From assembly GCA_963585895.1 (NCBI GenBank), contig CAUZXS010004345.1, forward strand, positions 1 to 64,000: 64,000 nucleotides of DNA, written 5' to 3'. The notes beneath the pieces were generated by a model. The model was not told the DNA's origin, ran no database searches, and saw only the letters and a list, made by a program, of their open reading frames with translations. This DNA is from Sepioteuthis lessoniana (lineage: Eukaryota > Mollusca > Cephalopoda > Myopsida > Loliginidae). A program made the position numbers and the translations under genes. Below are positions 46,108 through 57,359 of this stretch, in pieces (the stretch's first letter is position 1; each line of letters opens with the position of its first letter).

Positions 46108-48890
46108 AGAAAAGAGAAAGCAGGATAACTGGACACTATTGGTGCAAAATGTGAGTGTGTGTGTCTATGAGAAAGAGAAAGTTTGGAAATAATCTCCAGA
46201 GCAACATCAGTCTGTTAGATCGAGATTCCTTACTATCTCCTCACATGCCAGTGCACAGTGAGAAATAATGTTAAACTCAAAGTGTATAAATGAATGTGAG
46301 AAACTAAACTTTGATATCAGTAAAGAAAAATTGAGATCATGAACTACTGTTCTATGCCTTTCTAGCAAGGTGTAAGCAAATGCACAGCATACTCTCATAT
46401 CTTCATTTATTGATATATTCAATTGTTTTAGAAACTTGAAGTGTTTCCTAACCAAGATATTAGCAACAAGTTAGCTTTTTAATTATTAGAATTGGTCAAG
46501 ATCAAATTTATTTCCATTGATTGTGGAAACATTTAACAAAGAACCTCCTCCTCCTCCAGTTTCTATCTTTCATTCTGATGGTGGATGTCAACAAGTTGCT
46601 CTATACAAAATAATTCCTTTAGATCACATTGCAAACATCATTTCTGACTGTATTTGAAAAAAAAATCTTACCCTTTTTTTAAAAAATAAAGGAAAGGAAA
46701 TAGATATTTATTTTTAATTGTGAGAAAATGAAGTAGTTTTATAAATAGGGCATGAGAAAAATATGAAACATTTGTAATTTCTACTTGCTGATCACTTGTG
46801 TTATTTTGGGCTTATACTCTCAGGGTAAACATTTAACCCTAGATCATTCCAGATCCTCCAATTCATATTTTAAGTAGCATTAAGAAGTGACAGTGAGAAA
46901 TATACGAGATCACTATATCTATAAATTTTATGTAATTTTTCATGTGGATATTGATTCCTACATGGAAAAAAAGAAATTGTTTTTATTTTTTTATTTATTT
47001 ATTTTTTTTTCAGTTTTTGGTCCCTAGCAAGTAATATATTCAAGGGTGAAATATTTAATTCAAGCAAGTTTAATGCAAATAATTTTTGGATCTAATTTCA
47101 GTCTTTAAAATCATTTTAATGAAAAATCAATAAACTTATGTTTAACAAAAAAAAAAAAGATTCTAGAAAAAAAAGAATGAGAATTTGTAGGCCTTAGAAT
47201 CACACATAAAAAAAGTATTGCTATATATACATGTAGTTTTACCCATAAGAACAACTCAAATAATTTTTTTATAAAAAAGTTAATTTTCTTCAAAATCAAA
47301 GATGTCATGAGTTTTATTATTTCTGGCAGAATATTATGCAAATCAAAACAGATATTTTATGGTATGTATGTATGTATGTATGTACTTACATATATAATAT
47401 TTTTGTACTTTTATATATATTTTTGGTTACAGAGTTTCAATTTTGTTGAGTTCACTTATAAACAATATCTAATTATCTCCACTTTGATTATATAATGTCC
47501 CACTAGAAATAATAAAATCCTGGTATTTTTAATTTCAAAGAAAATTAACATTTTATAAAGAATTATTATTCAAATACTTATTCATGGATATATATATTCA
47601 CAACCCCAAAATATCATTTATAGATTATAATTTTAGTATCTAAGTGATGTTTATTATTGATTTCTAATTAAAAATTGATTCTGCTCCTTGTCTTAGTAAT
47701 ATTAAATGAGAAAGTAAGAAACCTCTTGTTATTGTTGATAATTGCCTCTAGAAAATTGCATTCTAAACAAGACATCAAAATGTCTCGGTAATTGCTTAAT
47801 CTTTATCAGGCAACCTCATAGATATTAATAATACATACTGAAATGATATTAGTTATATTTAAACCTTTAAATAAAGTTTAATACCCTTGTTTATCTGTGT
47901 AAAGGAATGTCATCTTTATAATCTTTCTAAAATTTATAAATGTATGAAGGCTTGAACTAGAATAAATTCAACTTATCTGTGAGAAAATCTCTGCAGTTTG
48001 TCATTAAACAAACCAAAGGATGACCAAATGGTTACTTTATGGATTGGTAAAATTAAAGAAAAAAAAAGTGAATAAAACCAGTAAAGAAAACCGACAACAG
48101 TTGTTTAGAAAGTAACTAAAGAACTCATGAATAAATTTTTTAAGCACCGCTGAAAATGCATGTTGTTTTTATCTTAGAATGTCCACCAGGAGGTGTGGAT
48201 ACCCAAATAGTTAATTACTAGAAAGAGATTGCCTTATAAAGGAAAATAGATTGATTGAATATTGATTCTTCTTTTGGGGTGGTTGATTGAGAAAAGCTGA
48301 TCAGAAAATAGTAATAGGTTTTTGATTAAATTCCGATGTAAAAGACCTTTTCCTTTTTGCCAGAAGGGATGTCGAATGAACGGAACTTTTTTGTCAACTG
48401 TTACTGAAAAGGTGTTCATTATTTATTGTCCAGAAAGTTGAAAGAATTCTCACATGAAGATTAAATACATTACAGAATCAGGAACACTAAATGAAATTAG
48501 ATTCCAGTTAAGGACAAAAAATAAAAGATAATCCAACAATTAGGTTCTCAGTTCAGTGGTCACATTAATATGCTTTACAGCTGCAAAGGAGGACAACTTA
48601 CTTTATCTTCGTACAAGCAATCTAATCGAGAACTTAAGTGTGCTTTTTTTCTTTCTTTCTTGATTCTTTTAGGTGAGACTTCATTTCAACTACTTTTATC
48701 TGTTTATCTTCCATTTAGAAGAGTGAAATGTGAGGGTTTGATCTCCAGAATCTAACATATATGAGGGTGAGCTAAAGAAGAAAGGCAATTGAATTTTAAT
48801 ACTAATATAATTCAAGCAAGTTTATTCAAAAGAATCTTTTAGCTATCTTGGATCAGTGTAAAATCAGTTGAGTCAACAGAAAATGAAGAG
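46108..48890. other. No gene seen; MITE relative and GTAT repeat
   Basis: AT-rich. (GTAT)n at about 47360-47383. 47430-47590 is similar to the MITE right half at 27.28-27.44 kb. An 82-codon minus frame at 46455-46207 has no recognisable motif. Confidence 0.5.
48640..48680 (+). promoter_or_regulatory. Possible recursive splice point
   Basis: A long tract TTTTTTTCTTTCTTTCTTG then ATTCTTTTAG is joined directly to GTGAGAC at 48672/48673. Acceptor and donor are adjacent with a strong pyrimidine tract. Confidence 0.35.
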
Positions 48891-48894
48891 AATA

Positions 48895-48962
48895 ATTGTA
48901 GCTTAGTATGATATAAGGCCAGAAGTATAGGGCATATAGTGAGAATCATATTCACAGAAAGA
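48895..48962 (-). mobile_element. Degraded SINE fragment
   Basis: AAGGCCAGAAGTATAGGGCA.. and TAGTGAGAATCATATTCAC correspond to the minus-strand SINE family at 11.4 and 19.1 kb. Confidence 0.5.
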
Positions 48963-49007
48963 AAATGAGTTAAAAGGAAAGAGGAATTTAAAAAAAGAAA
49001 GAATATA

Positions 49008-50263
49008 CAGGGTCCCACAGGTAAATTGGGACTATTTTGTAATTTGCATAAGTTACTAACTATTCCTCAAATGATGATTTTTTCTTTTAATAATCTTGAA
49101 ACCCTATTCTTGAAGATATTTCAATAGGATTTGGACAGGAATTAGCTTGACAGATGACCATATCTGAATTGAGACTCACTGGAAACTCTTCTTCAGACAT
49201 AATTAAGAGCACTGGCTACACGAAGATGACAGTTTATCAAGTCCTGGCCAAGCTGGATGCTGAGGGTAAAGTTCAACGAAGTCGCCACAGCCCTCACAAT
49301 TATCGAGAGCGAACCAAAACTTTTCTGGCAGGATTGAAAAGGTTGATAAAGGCAGACCCAACTCAGTCAATATCAAAACTGGCCAAAAAATGCAATGTTA
49401 GCCACAGAACTATCAGCAGAACAGTCAATGAAGACCTTGGGATGAGCTCTTACATTAGGAAATGCCGCAACCTCCTCACTGCCCGCTCAAGAGCCATCAG
49501 GGTTAAAAGATGTCTAAAGCTTCTCAATCATCTCAAGAACAAAGGAGGACATGTTCGCATTTTTGTTGATGGGAAAAAGTTCATTGTAGACGAGGTTTCC
49601 AACCACCAAAATACGCGAGTTATTGCCTATGATCCATCAGATGTTTGTCCTGTGATGCAAAGCAAGAATCCTGCTTCTGTGATGGTTTTTGCAGCTGTGG
49701 CAAGTGATGGAAGGGTGATGCCTCCTCATTTCATCGAAGCTGGACTTAAAATCAATACGGCAAAGTATTTGAATATTCTGAATGATGCCCTGGATTCGTA
49801 GATATTACAATGCTACCAAAGTAATGCTTGTTCAAGACTCTGTGCCAGCACATGGAGCAAAACAAGTCCAGACTTACCTAAAGGAGAATCTTCCCTTGTT
49901 TGTCCCGAAGGACATTTGGCCCAGTAGCTCTCCAGATCTGAATGTTTGTGACTATTGGCTATTTAGCATGATTGAAAGAAAATCTAACATTAATCCACAC
50001 TCTAATGTTAACTCTCTGAAAGCATCCATTCGAAGAGCATTCTGGAATCTAGATGCTGATGAAGTGAAGAGGAGTTGTTCAAAGTTTTGCCAGAGGATCT
50101 CCAAAATTATTATTGCAAAGTGGGGTCATATTGAATAATTATGTTAAATAGATTGTAAGGATTACAGAAATAAATGTTAAAATGGTCCTTATACCTCTTT
50201 TATACTTTATATCAGGGAATTTCAAAAGAAATGAAAAAGTCCCAATTTACCTGCAGGACCCTG
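49008..50263 (+). mobile_element. DD37D mariner-type transposon, nearly intact
   Basis: The ends CAGGGTCCCACAGGTAAATT and, reversed, CAGGGTCCTGCAGGTAAATT are inverted repeats continuing through GGGACT. TA precedes the left end; GA, a likely mutated TA, follows the right. The 1256-bp length matches an autonomous element. One frameshift splits the transposase. Confidence 0.9.
49154..50138 (+). pseudogene. DD37D mariner-type transposase, one frameshift
   Basis: The first frame (49154-49801) has two helix-turn-helix segments (about residues 1-35 and 60-95: SKLAKKCNVSHRTISRTV) and FVDGKKFIVDEVSN with the first catalytic Asp at about residue 139. It continues through PASVMVFAAVASDGRVMPPH. The second frame (49782-50138) resumes PWIRRYY, then VMLVQDSVPAHGAKQVQ (second Asp) and SSSPDLNVCDYWLF (third Asp, 37 residues later). 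It ends KIIIAKWGHIE. The overlap near 49780-49800 marks a single one-base shift. The residue after the first Asp is Gly where relatives usually have Glu. All three Asp codons survive. Confidence 0.88.
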
Positions 50264-50264
50264 G

Positions 50265-51885
50265 AAAGTGGCCGAGAGAAAGAAGAGAAGGAAAGTATAG
50301 AAAGTGAAAGTGAAACTTAAAGATTATGTACTTTAGTCAACCTAGATTATTATTATTACCTGTGGAACGAAAAAAAATTATGGATATACTTAAATTTCTA
50401 AAATGCCTTATGTTACCATAACCTCAGAATGTCTTCTGTAATGAGATCAAAATGCATGATTTATATATCACATTATATATATATACACATTTAAAGATCA
50501 ATTTAGAGATCCATCTGTTTTTCTGAATGAAGACAGGGTCACAATTGCTGATATTTGTTTAATTATTATAAGAAAACATAGCTTTAATTCTTTAGTTTGG
50601 TATATTTCTTTGTTTCCTATAATGCATGGGAATATTATCTTGAAATTTCCTTTGAATGACGTTCAGAATTTTTGGCTTATTTTGTATTAAGATTAGCGAA
50701 TGGTAGAAATTTTGGATATATTCTTTGTCCCACATTTCCTGTCTCTGTAAATAACCACTACTAACTGCTAATTCCTTTTTATTGCAAGCCTGAAGCACCA
50801 CACTATTAATTTCTACTAAAAAAGAAAATTGAAATAAAAATATCTGTTAGGGAATGAGCTCATTAAGAGTTGTTATTGTTCAAGTCAGTAACTCTCAGGT
50901 AGTTTTCTTGTGTCTTGTCAGTCAGAAACTTTTGCCTTGTCCACTGATCATTTATTATGGTTGGTATAGCTTTATATTTGGCCTTTGAAAAGTTGCTTGG
51001 AGCTTTTAGCTTGTTTAAAGAACAAATGACCAGCTGGATAGATGGATGGATATAAATAGACAGTACAGGGTAGAGTTAGGTGTTGGATATTCAGAGAGGC
51101 CATATGCTTTATTATAAATAAACTCTGTTCAAAGAAATATTCATCTTGCTGCATTTTAGTTTTTAGTAAAGACCTCATGTTGCTAAAATACCCACAACTT
51201 TTCTTTTACTTCAGTATACTGGTATGTTTTAATCATCAAAGGCTACTTGAAAGGCCACAGTTCTCATCTCCTTTTCATTCTCTCTTTTTTAAAACACTTT
51301 TAACCATTGACTTGTTAACTATATATGCAGAATGTTTATGTTGTTTACCTTAGAATAGTTCCATATGCATTTTCTTGTTTTGTTTTACTTTTTTTAATTG
51401 CAGAAAATGTTAAGAATTTGATTTCTAAATTTAATGTTTAGATTTTTCAATTGTCAAAAGAATTATTTATTCACCATAGAAGTCCAGTTCATTTTAATAT
51501 TTATTATACAAGTAAGCTACTTGTAGCAATAATCAATGATAAAATTCGAGTCTACCAATGATTTTTCTTTTTTTCTTTGTACTATTTAAGTACTTTTGGT
51601 TCAATTCAGGATACATTTACTGCCAATACTAGATGTTTTTTTAAATAATAAGGATTGTTATAATATCTCCATTGACTTATAAATATTATTTCTTTATTAC
51701 ATATTGATGCATTCCATTTTACAAATTTGGCTAATAAAATGTTATCTGAAAGAAAAAAAATTCTAGTCTCTGTAATAAACAATCTCTTTAGGTTTAGATG
51801 CAGTGAGTCTAAAAAGACATTATTCTATGCTCCATAATGATCAGAAGACATGGAAAAGAAATTACTAGACGTTTTTAAATGCTGA
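50265..51885. other. No gene seen
   Basis: AT-rich sequence; short (TA)n near 50473-50484. No supported coding. Confidence 0.45.
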
Positions 51886-51961
51886 AGATACGAGGATCAT
51901 TAAATAAGTTTCCAGACTTTTTTCGTATGGGAACTTTTATTGATAGTACACACATGAAACT

Positions 51962-52273
51962 CTAGTCCCCTTTGAAGTAATCTCCTCCGGCTGCAATGCA
52001 CTTGTTGTACCATTCCAACAACTTCTGAAAGGCCCCATGGAAGTCCTCTTGTGTGAGTGTGTCAATGACCTTCATCACAGCCTCTTTCATCTCCTCAATT
52101 GTCTCAGAGCGACAGCGTCTGAGCTTAGGGAATAACCAAAAGTCACAGGGAGCAACGTCTGGACTATAGGGAGGCTGAGAAACTGTCTTGGTGCCCATCT
52201 TGGTCAAATAGTCTGTGACAGGGATGGAGTTGTGGACTGGTGCATTGTCCTCGTGGAAATGCCACTGACCCAA
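51962..52273 (-). pseudogene. Mariner transposase C-terminal part (copy 3)
   Basis: GQWHFHEDNAPVHNS, PPYSPDVAPCDFWLFPKL and EDFHGAFQKLLEWYNKC, ending GGDYFKGD. Both visible catalytic Asp are in D34D spacing and the carboxyl end is complete. It lacks the first Asp domain. Confidence 0.84.
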
Positions 52274-52281
52274 TTTGAAGA

Positions 52282-52476
52282 TTAAAACCTCAACATAGTA
52301 ATCCTAACCCTTAGCCTTTGGCCTATCAACTCTGGTGTATTGACTTCCTTACTCCTCCCACATCTCTCATCATCCCTTACAGACTCCTTGCTTTCCTTGA
52401 ATCTCTTATGCCACTCAAAAACTGATGCTTGATTCATGCAAGATGGTCCAAAAGCAGTCTGAAGCATTCCATACAT
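52282..52476 (-). pseudogene. Mariner transposase DNA-binding part (copy 3)
   Basis: MYGMLQTAFGPSCMNQASVF, EWHKRFKESKESVRDDERCG and RSKEVNTPELIGQRLRV. The Gln codon where copies 1 and 2 have a stop shows that their stop is derived. The frame ends at the deletion junction. Confidence 0.82.
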
Positions 52477-52764
52477 TTCTGTGGTATTTTTTCCCAGTTT
52501 AAAAGGAAATTTTATTGCGTGTCATTCTTCTAAAGTGTCCTCACGTCCAGATTGCATTTTTGAAAATCACCAGCTGTGACAATCAGGCTTTAGTAGGGTG
52601 TATTCCAATTGCTGCTGTAGCTGTTCATTTGAAGCTGAAATCATAAAAATTAGTCAGTCATCTTATAAGATGTATAGCAATAACATACTAAATTTTCAAG
52701 AGTCTACAACAATTTTAAATGCCTGTACAAAAAAGTCTGGAAACTTATTGAAGGCACCTCTTAT

Positions 52765-53690
52765 AGGGACTGATAAGATAGATTTTGGAAATTTGCGGAA
52801 AATTGATCAAGTGATTAACTTTATGAATGCTCAGCTGGGCTCTTATTTTCTGTCCTAAATTTTTTTTTTGTTTAATCCTATAGAGGATATATTTAGCTGA
52901 AAATTTCCATGCTAGAAACTAAAGTTATGATCTTTTTCATGATATTTACAGTCTCCAGAAGGTCATGTCTTAAGGAATTGTTGTTTACTTTAGTATTGCT
53001 AATAATGATTATCAGGGTCTATGAATGTTAACCTTTTGGTGACAATTATTAACTTATAAGTTATCAAAAAAATAATTTGGTGTTTCTAGCATAATAACTT
53101 ACCCATAGAATGGGTTTTTAGTTTGTTTTAATAATGCAAAAATATATTTAATTTTTAATCATAGCCCATTCAATTAAAAGTGCATAAAAAGACTATTCAT
53201 TGTAAAAAAAATCTGTTTTTGCTTTACTATTCTTTTTTTGCTCAATTTTATAACTTTTACATTTTATAATATCTTAATACCAAGCATGGTTTTTCCCTCC
53301 TTATATGAGATTGTTGGATCTGGTGGTTGTAAAATAACTTGTTAAAATCAAGTGTATGTATATTGTAGAAATATTGAAAGTGTTAAAGGTACATCAATAG
53401 CTTAGTATGAACATTCTTAAATGTAACTGACCTGGACCTCATAATGAGATGCCTCTATTCATATTCTCAAATAGCTCCTTCAATGTAAGGTACCAGGTTA
53501 TTTCTAAAAAAAAAGTAGAGTAGATTTTATTGTTGTCATCAGAATTTTAAAGTTGATTGGAATTCATTTTAGAAAGTTAGAAATAGGTGAATAAAACTTA
53601 AGTTTGTGGCAAATTATGAACTTGCAATTTAGCGATTAGTGCTTGGGATTTTCTTGTACACTTGACACAACAAAATTAAGTTTTCTCTTA
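52765..53690. other. No gene seen
   Basis: AT-rich sequence with no supported feature. Confidence 0.45.
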
Positions 53691-53700
53691 AATTGTATTG

Positions 53701-53937
53701 GGTGGGGGTCTCAATAGCATAATAATTAAAGTGCTAAACTGCTGCCTTGAAGTAAGTTCAAACTTTAGTTGTGCTATTACGTTACCCTTTCCCAAGAGTA
53801 TTTGTTCAAAAGTGATGAACACTTATCTCTCCCATGGTTTGAATAGTATCACTGCTTTTCTTCCACAGGGATGGTTTTGGCATTGAATAACCCATGATGT
53901 TTAATCTGCCATTAAAAAAAGAAACCAAACCAAACCT
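53701..53937 (+). mobile_element. tRNA-derived SINE with perfect 10-bp TSD
   Basis: AATTGTATTG flanks it at 53691-53700 and 53938-53947. Head GGTGGGGGTCTCAATAGCAT with TTAAAGTGCTAAACTGCTG and AAGTTCAAACTTTAG (box-like). The body has TTACCCTTTCCCAAGAGTA. Tail TTTTGGCATTGAATAACCC..GTTTAATCTGCCATTAAAA..CCAAACCAAACC. The tail resembles that of the composite retroposon. Confidence 0.9.
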
Positions 53938-54489
53938 AATTGTATTGTATAGTTCAAATTTCATTTCTTTGTTAATTCATTTGTACTTAATTAACTTTTA
54001 ATGACTTGTTTTTGTCAATTTATAAAGGCATTGTGTTCTTGCTGCAGTTTGATGCTTACTTGAATGTCTAAAGTTTTAAGTCCATTTATATTTACTTATT
54101 GTATTATACTTTTCCCAATTTTAGAAAAGGTTGTTTGCTCAATGTTATTTAGTTTTAACAAGTTTCATATAAATTCATTTGTTCTGCTGGTTGAAAACAA
54201 AAAAGGTACTTGTGTCAATTTAAGTTGTTTCTATGTGTCTGTATTCACCTAAATTTCTTTTCCTTCCTTTAAACTAGTTTCAAATGAATTTACTTTATTT
54301 GTGCTAATTATCTCTTCATTGGCTGAATACTTTACAAAGAGGGATGATTTGAATGTGTCTATCATTGGAGGAGGTGCTAACCACACTGAATGTCTGCCTC
54401 TTTGATTTTCAGCTTCTATTTAGAATTCAAATCACAATTGTTCTCAATTGTTAATCTCTGTTGCTTATTCCATTGACATTCTTATACTG

Positions 54490-54530
54490 ACTTGTCTTTC
54501 TATTTCTCTTCTTTTGCAGGTAAGTGAACA
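54490..54530 (+). promoter_or_regulatory. Strong recursive splice point or micro-exon acceptor
   Basis: An ACTGAC branch-point-like word (about 54486-54491) is followed by a near-pure pyrimidine tract and TTTTGCAG at 54519, joined without gap to GTAAGTG (54520). This is the textbook form of a zero-length exon. Alternatively 54520-54562 is a 43-base exon (VSEQCLKMCDAVPV in one frame) ending before GTAAAC. Confidence 0.45.
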
Positions 54531-54810
54531 ATGTTTGAAGATGTGTGATGCAGTACCTGTTGGTAAACTAATTTTTTCCCCTGCTGTTTCCTGTTGTCAC
54601 TTTTTGCTTGTCCTCCCTCCTCATCTGTAGTTTCTGTCTTGTGTTTCTAGTTACCTTTTTATTTTATTTTATTTTTACTAACTAATCAAATATGGAATCT
54701 AATTTCACTCACACATGCCCATACTTTCATCTTTAATGCATGCACATTTACACACTTTGATTATATGCAGAGGTGTATTAACTGACACATGTATGAGTGA
54801 ATGCACACAC

Positions 54811-54830
54811 ACACACACACACACACACAG
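54811..54830. repeat. (CA)n microsatellite
   Basis: About ten CA units. Confidence 0.9.
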
Positions 54831-54987
54831 TGATTTTCTAAGGTAACAGTTATAAATAACTTTGCATGTATAGATAGTTATATTTACGTTCATGCATGTG
54901 TTAATGTTTTTCTTCCTGTATATCATGTGTATTATTGTGTATATAGATACACAAAAAACATTTATATTTACATATCAGTAAATCATG

Positions 54988-55215
54988 CACGTAGGTGCAG
55001 ATAGCATAATGATTATCAACATTGAAAAGGTAATTGCCATGCTAAGTTCAAATTCTATTCAATGCTGTGTTCAATTCTCATAAATGATTTTAGGGAAAAG
55101 ACCTGAAATCATCTCTTGTTCCTCAGCTAGGGCAGATGAGGGCGGGATATTTTTGGTAGGCAACTATATTAAGAGAAGGATAACTAAATTCAAAACCAAG
55201 ACCTGGATTCAACCT
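54988..55215 (+). mobile_element. SINE-like, possibly dimeric
   Basis: First part GTAGGTGCAGATAGCATAAT..TAAGTTCAAATTC (B-box-like). Second part GGTAGGCAACTATATTAAGA and AACTAAATTCAAAACCAAG, shared with 15.4 kb. Arrangement suggests two tRNA-like monomers, both degraded. Confidence 0.45.
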
Positions 55216-55634
55216 CATTTTGGACTATGCAGTTGCCAAACAGTATCAGCATTTTCCCTTCTCTTCAATCAGATCAGTGTCATTCAGAGGTATGATTTGC
55301 TGCATGAGTAATTTCCACACAATTTTGTCCACCCTGCACCAATCCAGGATTTTTTGAAACTAACAGAAACCATCAATTCATGCTTATACTTTTTTTACAA
55401 TTCATTCTTACCTGGCGCTTACCTTTTAGAAATCTTCTACGCTCCCACATAGCAACAGAATTCAAGTAAAGGATAAAAGGGTCCTGGAGTGTTACTTATA
55501 AGATGTGTATTCAGATCATGACTTGGTTGCTCCTTTGCTTGACATAATCCTGTGTCCAATTTTGACATGTCTTAGATACAGCTAGATGTGGTGAGAATCA
55601 GGATCCACTAATTATATACAGAAAATAATCTTGA

Positions 55635-55934
55635 ATAGTGGTTGGGAGCCTGTGGTCTTAAGGCTATATGTGACCTTCTAAACCATTAAGTGGAGCCTTC
55701 CATGACCTTTGCAAAAGACTGAAAAGTTAACAAAAGAGTGAAATTTGGCAACTTTAGACCCTGATACCCCTATGTTTTCTTACAAAAAGTTATCAAAACA
55801 TAAGTCTATATAGATTAAATTTGGAGTTGGAATTTTGTTGTAAGCATACTAAAGATTGGTGTGTGGCATTATTAGTAAACCATAAATTTCAATGTGACCT
55901 TTAAACATAAAAAGGTTTCTTACCCCTACCCTTG
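55635..55934. mobile_element. hAT-like MITE
   Basis: The left TAGTGGTTGGGAGCCTGTGG and the right end, reversed, CAAGGGTAGGGGTAAGAAAC are hAT-type ends. CTATATGTGACC and AATGTGACCTTTAAACAT occur inside. No coding. No convincing 8-bp duplication. Confidence 0.5.
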
Positions 55935-56885
55935 GATTTAACATTATCTTACAGGTTATACTAAAAATGTTTGACAGTACTTACTGTATTATAGAATCTG
56001 CTGAGATTGGCCTGATAGTGCAATATTTCAAGTGTTGTGTATTGATATTGAAGAAAGCTTATACAAAGTTACTAAAATCACTTCAGATTTATATATTATC
56101 CTTAAGTATCATAGGAAGATACTGTTTAGTGTCAAGTTAATGATTTTATTAAAACGGCTATATTAAATTGTCTGTGCAGAAGTTTGATAGTTTAATAAAC
56201 CCATTTGCTTTAATCCATTTTAAGTTGAGATAATCTCTCAGCTTACTTGCAGAAGGGAAAGGTTGTCCCTGTTCTGTGACATTGACTAGTCCATAAGGAT
56301 CCTGATTCAACAGTATCATAAAAGGAGCCCTGAATTGCTTTTGGGTCCCTTATGTTGTGAGATGATAATATATTACCTTGGATCAATATGATTACAATTT
56401 AATACAGCTTTTTATAATATCATAGCAGCTGCTATTGTTTAGTTAACAATGGAATTGATTGTTGGAGGTGTATCAGAAATAGCCCATGATCCTAATGTCA
56501 GTAACTTGCTTATAAGTGCTTTTATACATAATATTATTATGCTTTCTTTTGGGGGTACCTGATGTTAAGCATATGTTGCTCTGTCTTGAGAACTTTGCCT
56601 CTTGGACAAGAATGAAATTTAAACCTGTCAAAAGTAGAAATCTATTATTATGGAAAGGTGTCATGGCTTGTGTACAGTTTAAGTTGATTTGATGAGAGCT
56701 GGTGAAGAACCTGGACAGATGGTATTCATTATTATTGATTGATAGATGTTGCCAGATATCAACTGGCAGATTAAACTGGGCCTGATGAAAATAGATGTTA
56801 CTCCAATGTTGCCAGTTATTGGATATATTCAGTTTCCCACTTCAGGAGAATGTATTGGCCATTGTCAAAGATGACTATGAAGAAG
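55935..56885. other. No gene seen
   Basis: AT-rich sequence without supported features. Confidence 0.45.
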
Positions 56886-56889
56886 ACCA

Positions 56890-57147
56890 AGAGTTCCCAA
56901 ACTCTTCTTGTTCAGAGTACACTTTTGAAGTGATAAAATTCATTTTGCTGCACTTTGTACTTAAATTTTAAAATGAATTTTCAAAAGAGTACTTATGTTT
57001 TAGTTTATAAGATAATCTAAACTGCAAAACATCATTAGTAATTACCTTTTTATTCAGTAAATCAATGATAATTATAAATGAGAAACATGTACTTGGTGCT
57101 TCTTTTTAAAATTTTCTACACCAGTTCCTTTGCTGGTTAGGAACTCT
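56890..57147. mobile_element. hAT-like MITE
   Basis: AGAGTTCCCAAACTCTTC at the left and AGAGTTCCTAACCAGC (reversed) at the right form short inverted ends. The interior is AT-rich and non-coding. Target duplication not resolved. Confidence 0.5.
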
Positions 57148-57292
57148 TTGCAAATTTTGAACTGTTTTTATATCTACTTCTGAGTGAATTGAAAGTTGCT
57201 AAGAAATACAAAAATATTTTAAAATAGTCAATAAAAAAAGTCTTTATTAGGCATCTTTAAAAAATAAGATGCAATCTTATATACATACTTAT

Positions 57293-57293
<1 letters not shown>

Positions 57294-57356
<63 letters not shown>
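57294..57356. repeat. (GT)~31 microsatellite
   Basis: Uninterrupted GT dinucleotides, the longest pure GT array in the window. Confidence 0.95.
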
Positions 57357-57357
<1 letters not shown>

Positions 57358-57359
57358 CT

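Larger units (their letters stand above)
51891..52761 (-). mobile_element. Internally deleted mariner, copy 3
   Basis: 871 bp between TA dinucleotides (51889-51890 and 52762-52763), both ends with AATAAGTTTCCAGAC. Opposite orientation to copies 1 and 2. The deletion junction is about 40 bp longer than in those copies: GTTTTAA runs directly into TCTTCAAATTGGG. It lacks their shared TGA. The 5' TIR side is more diverged. Confidence 0.86.

Noticed and set aside
46207..46455. 82-codon minus-strand frame
   Set aside because: No recognisable family, no splice context.
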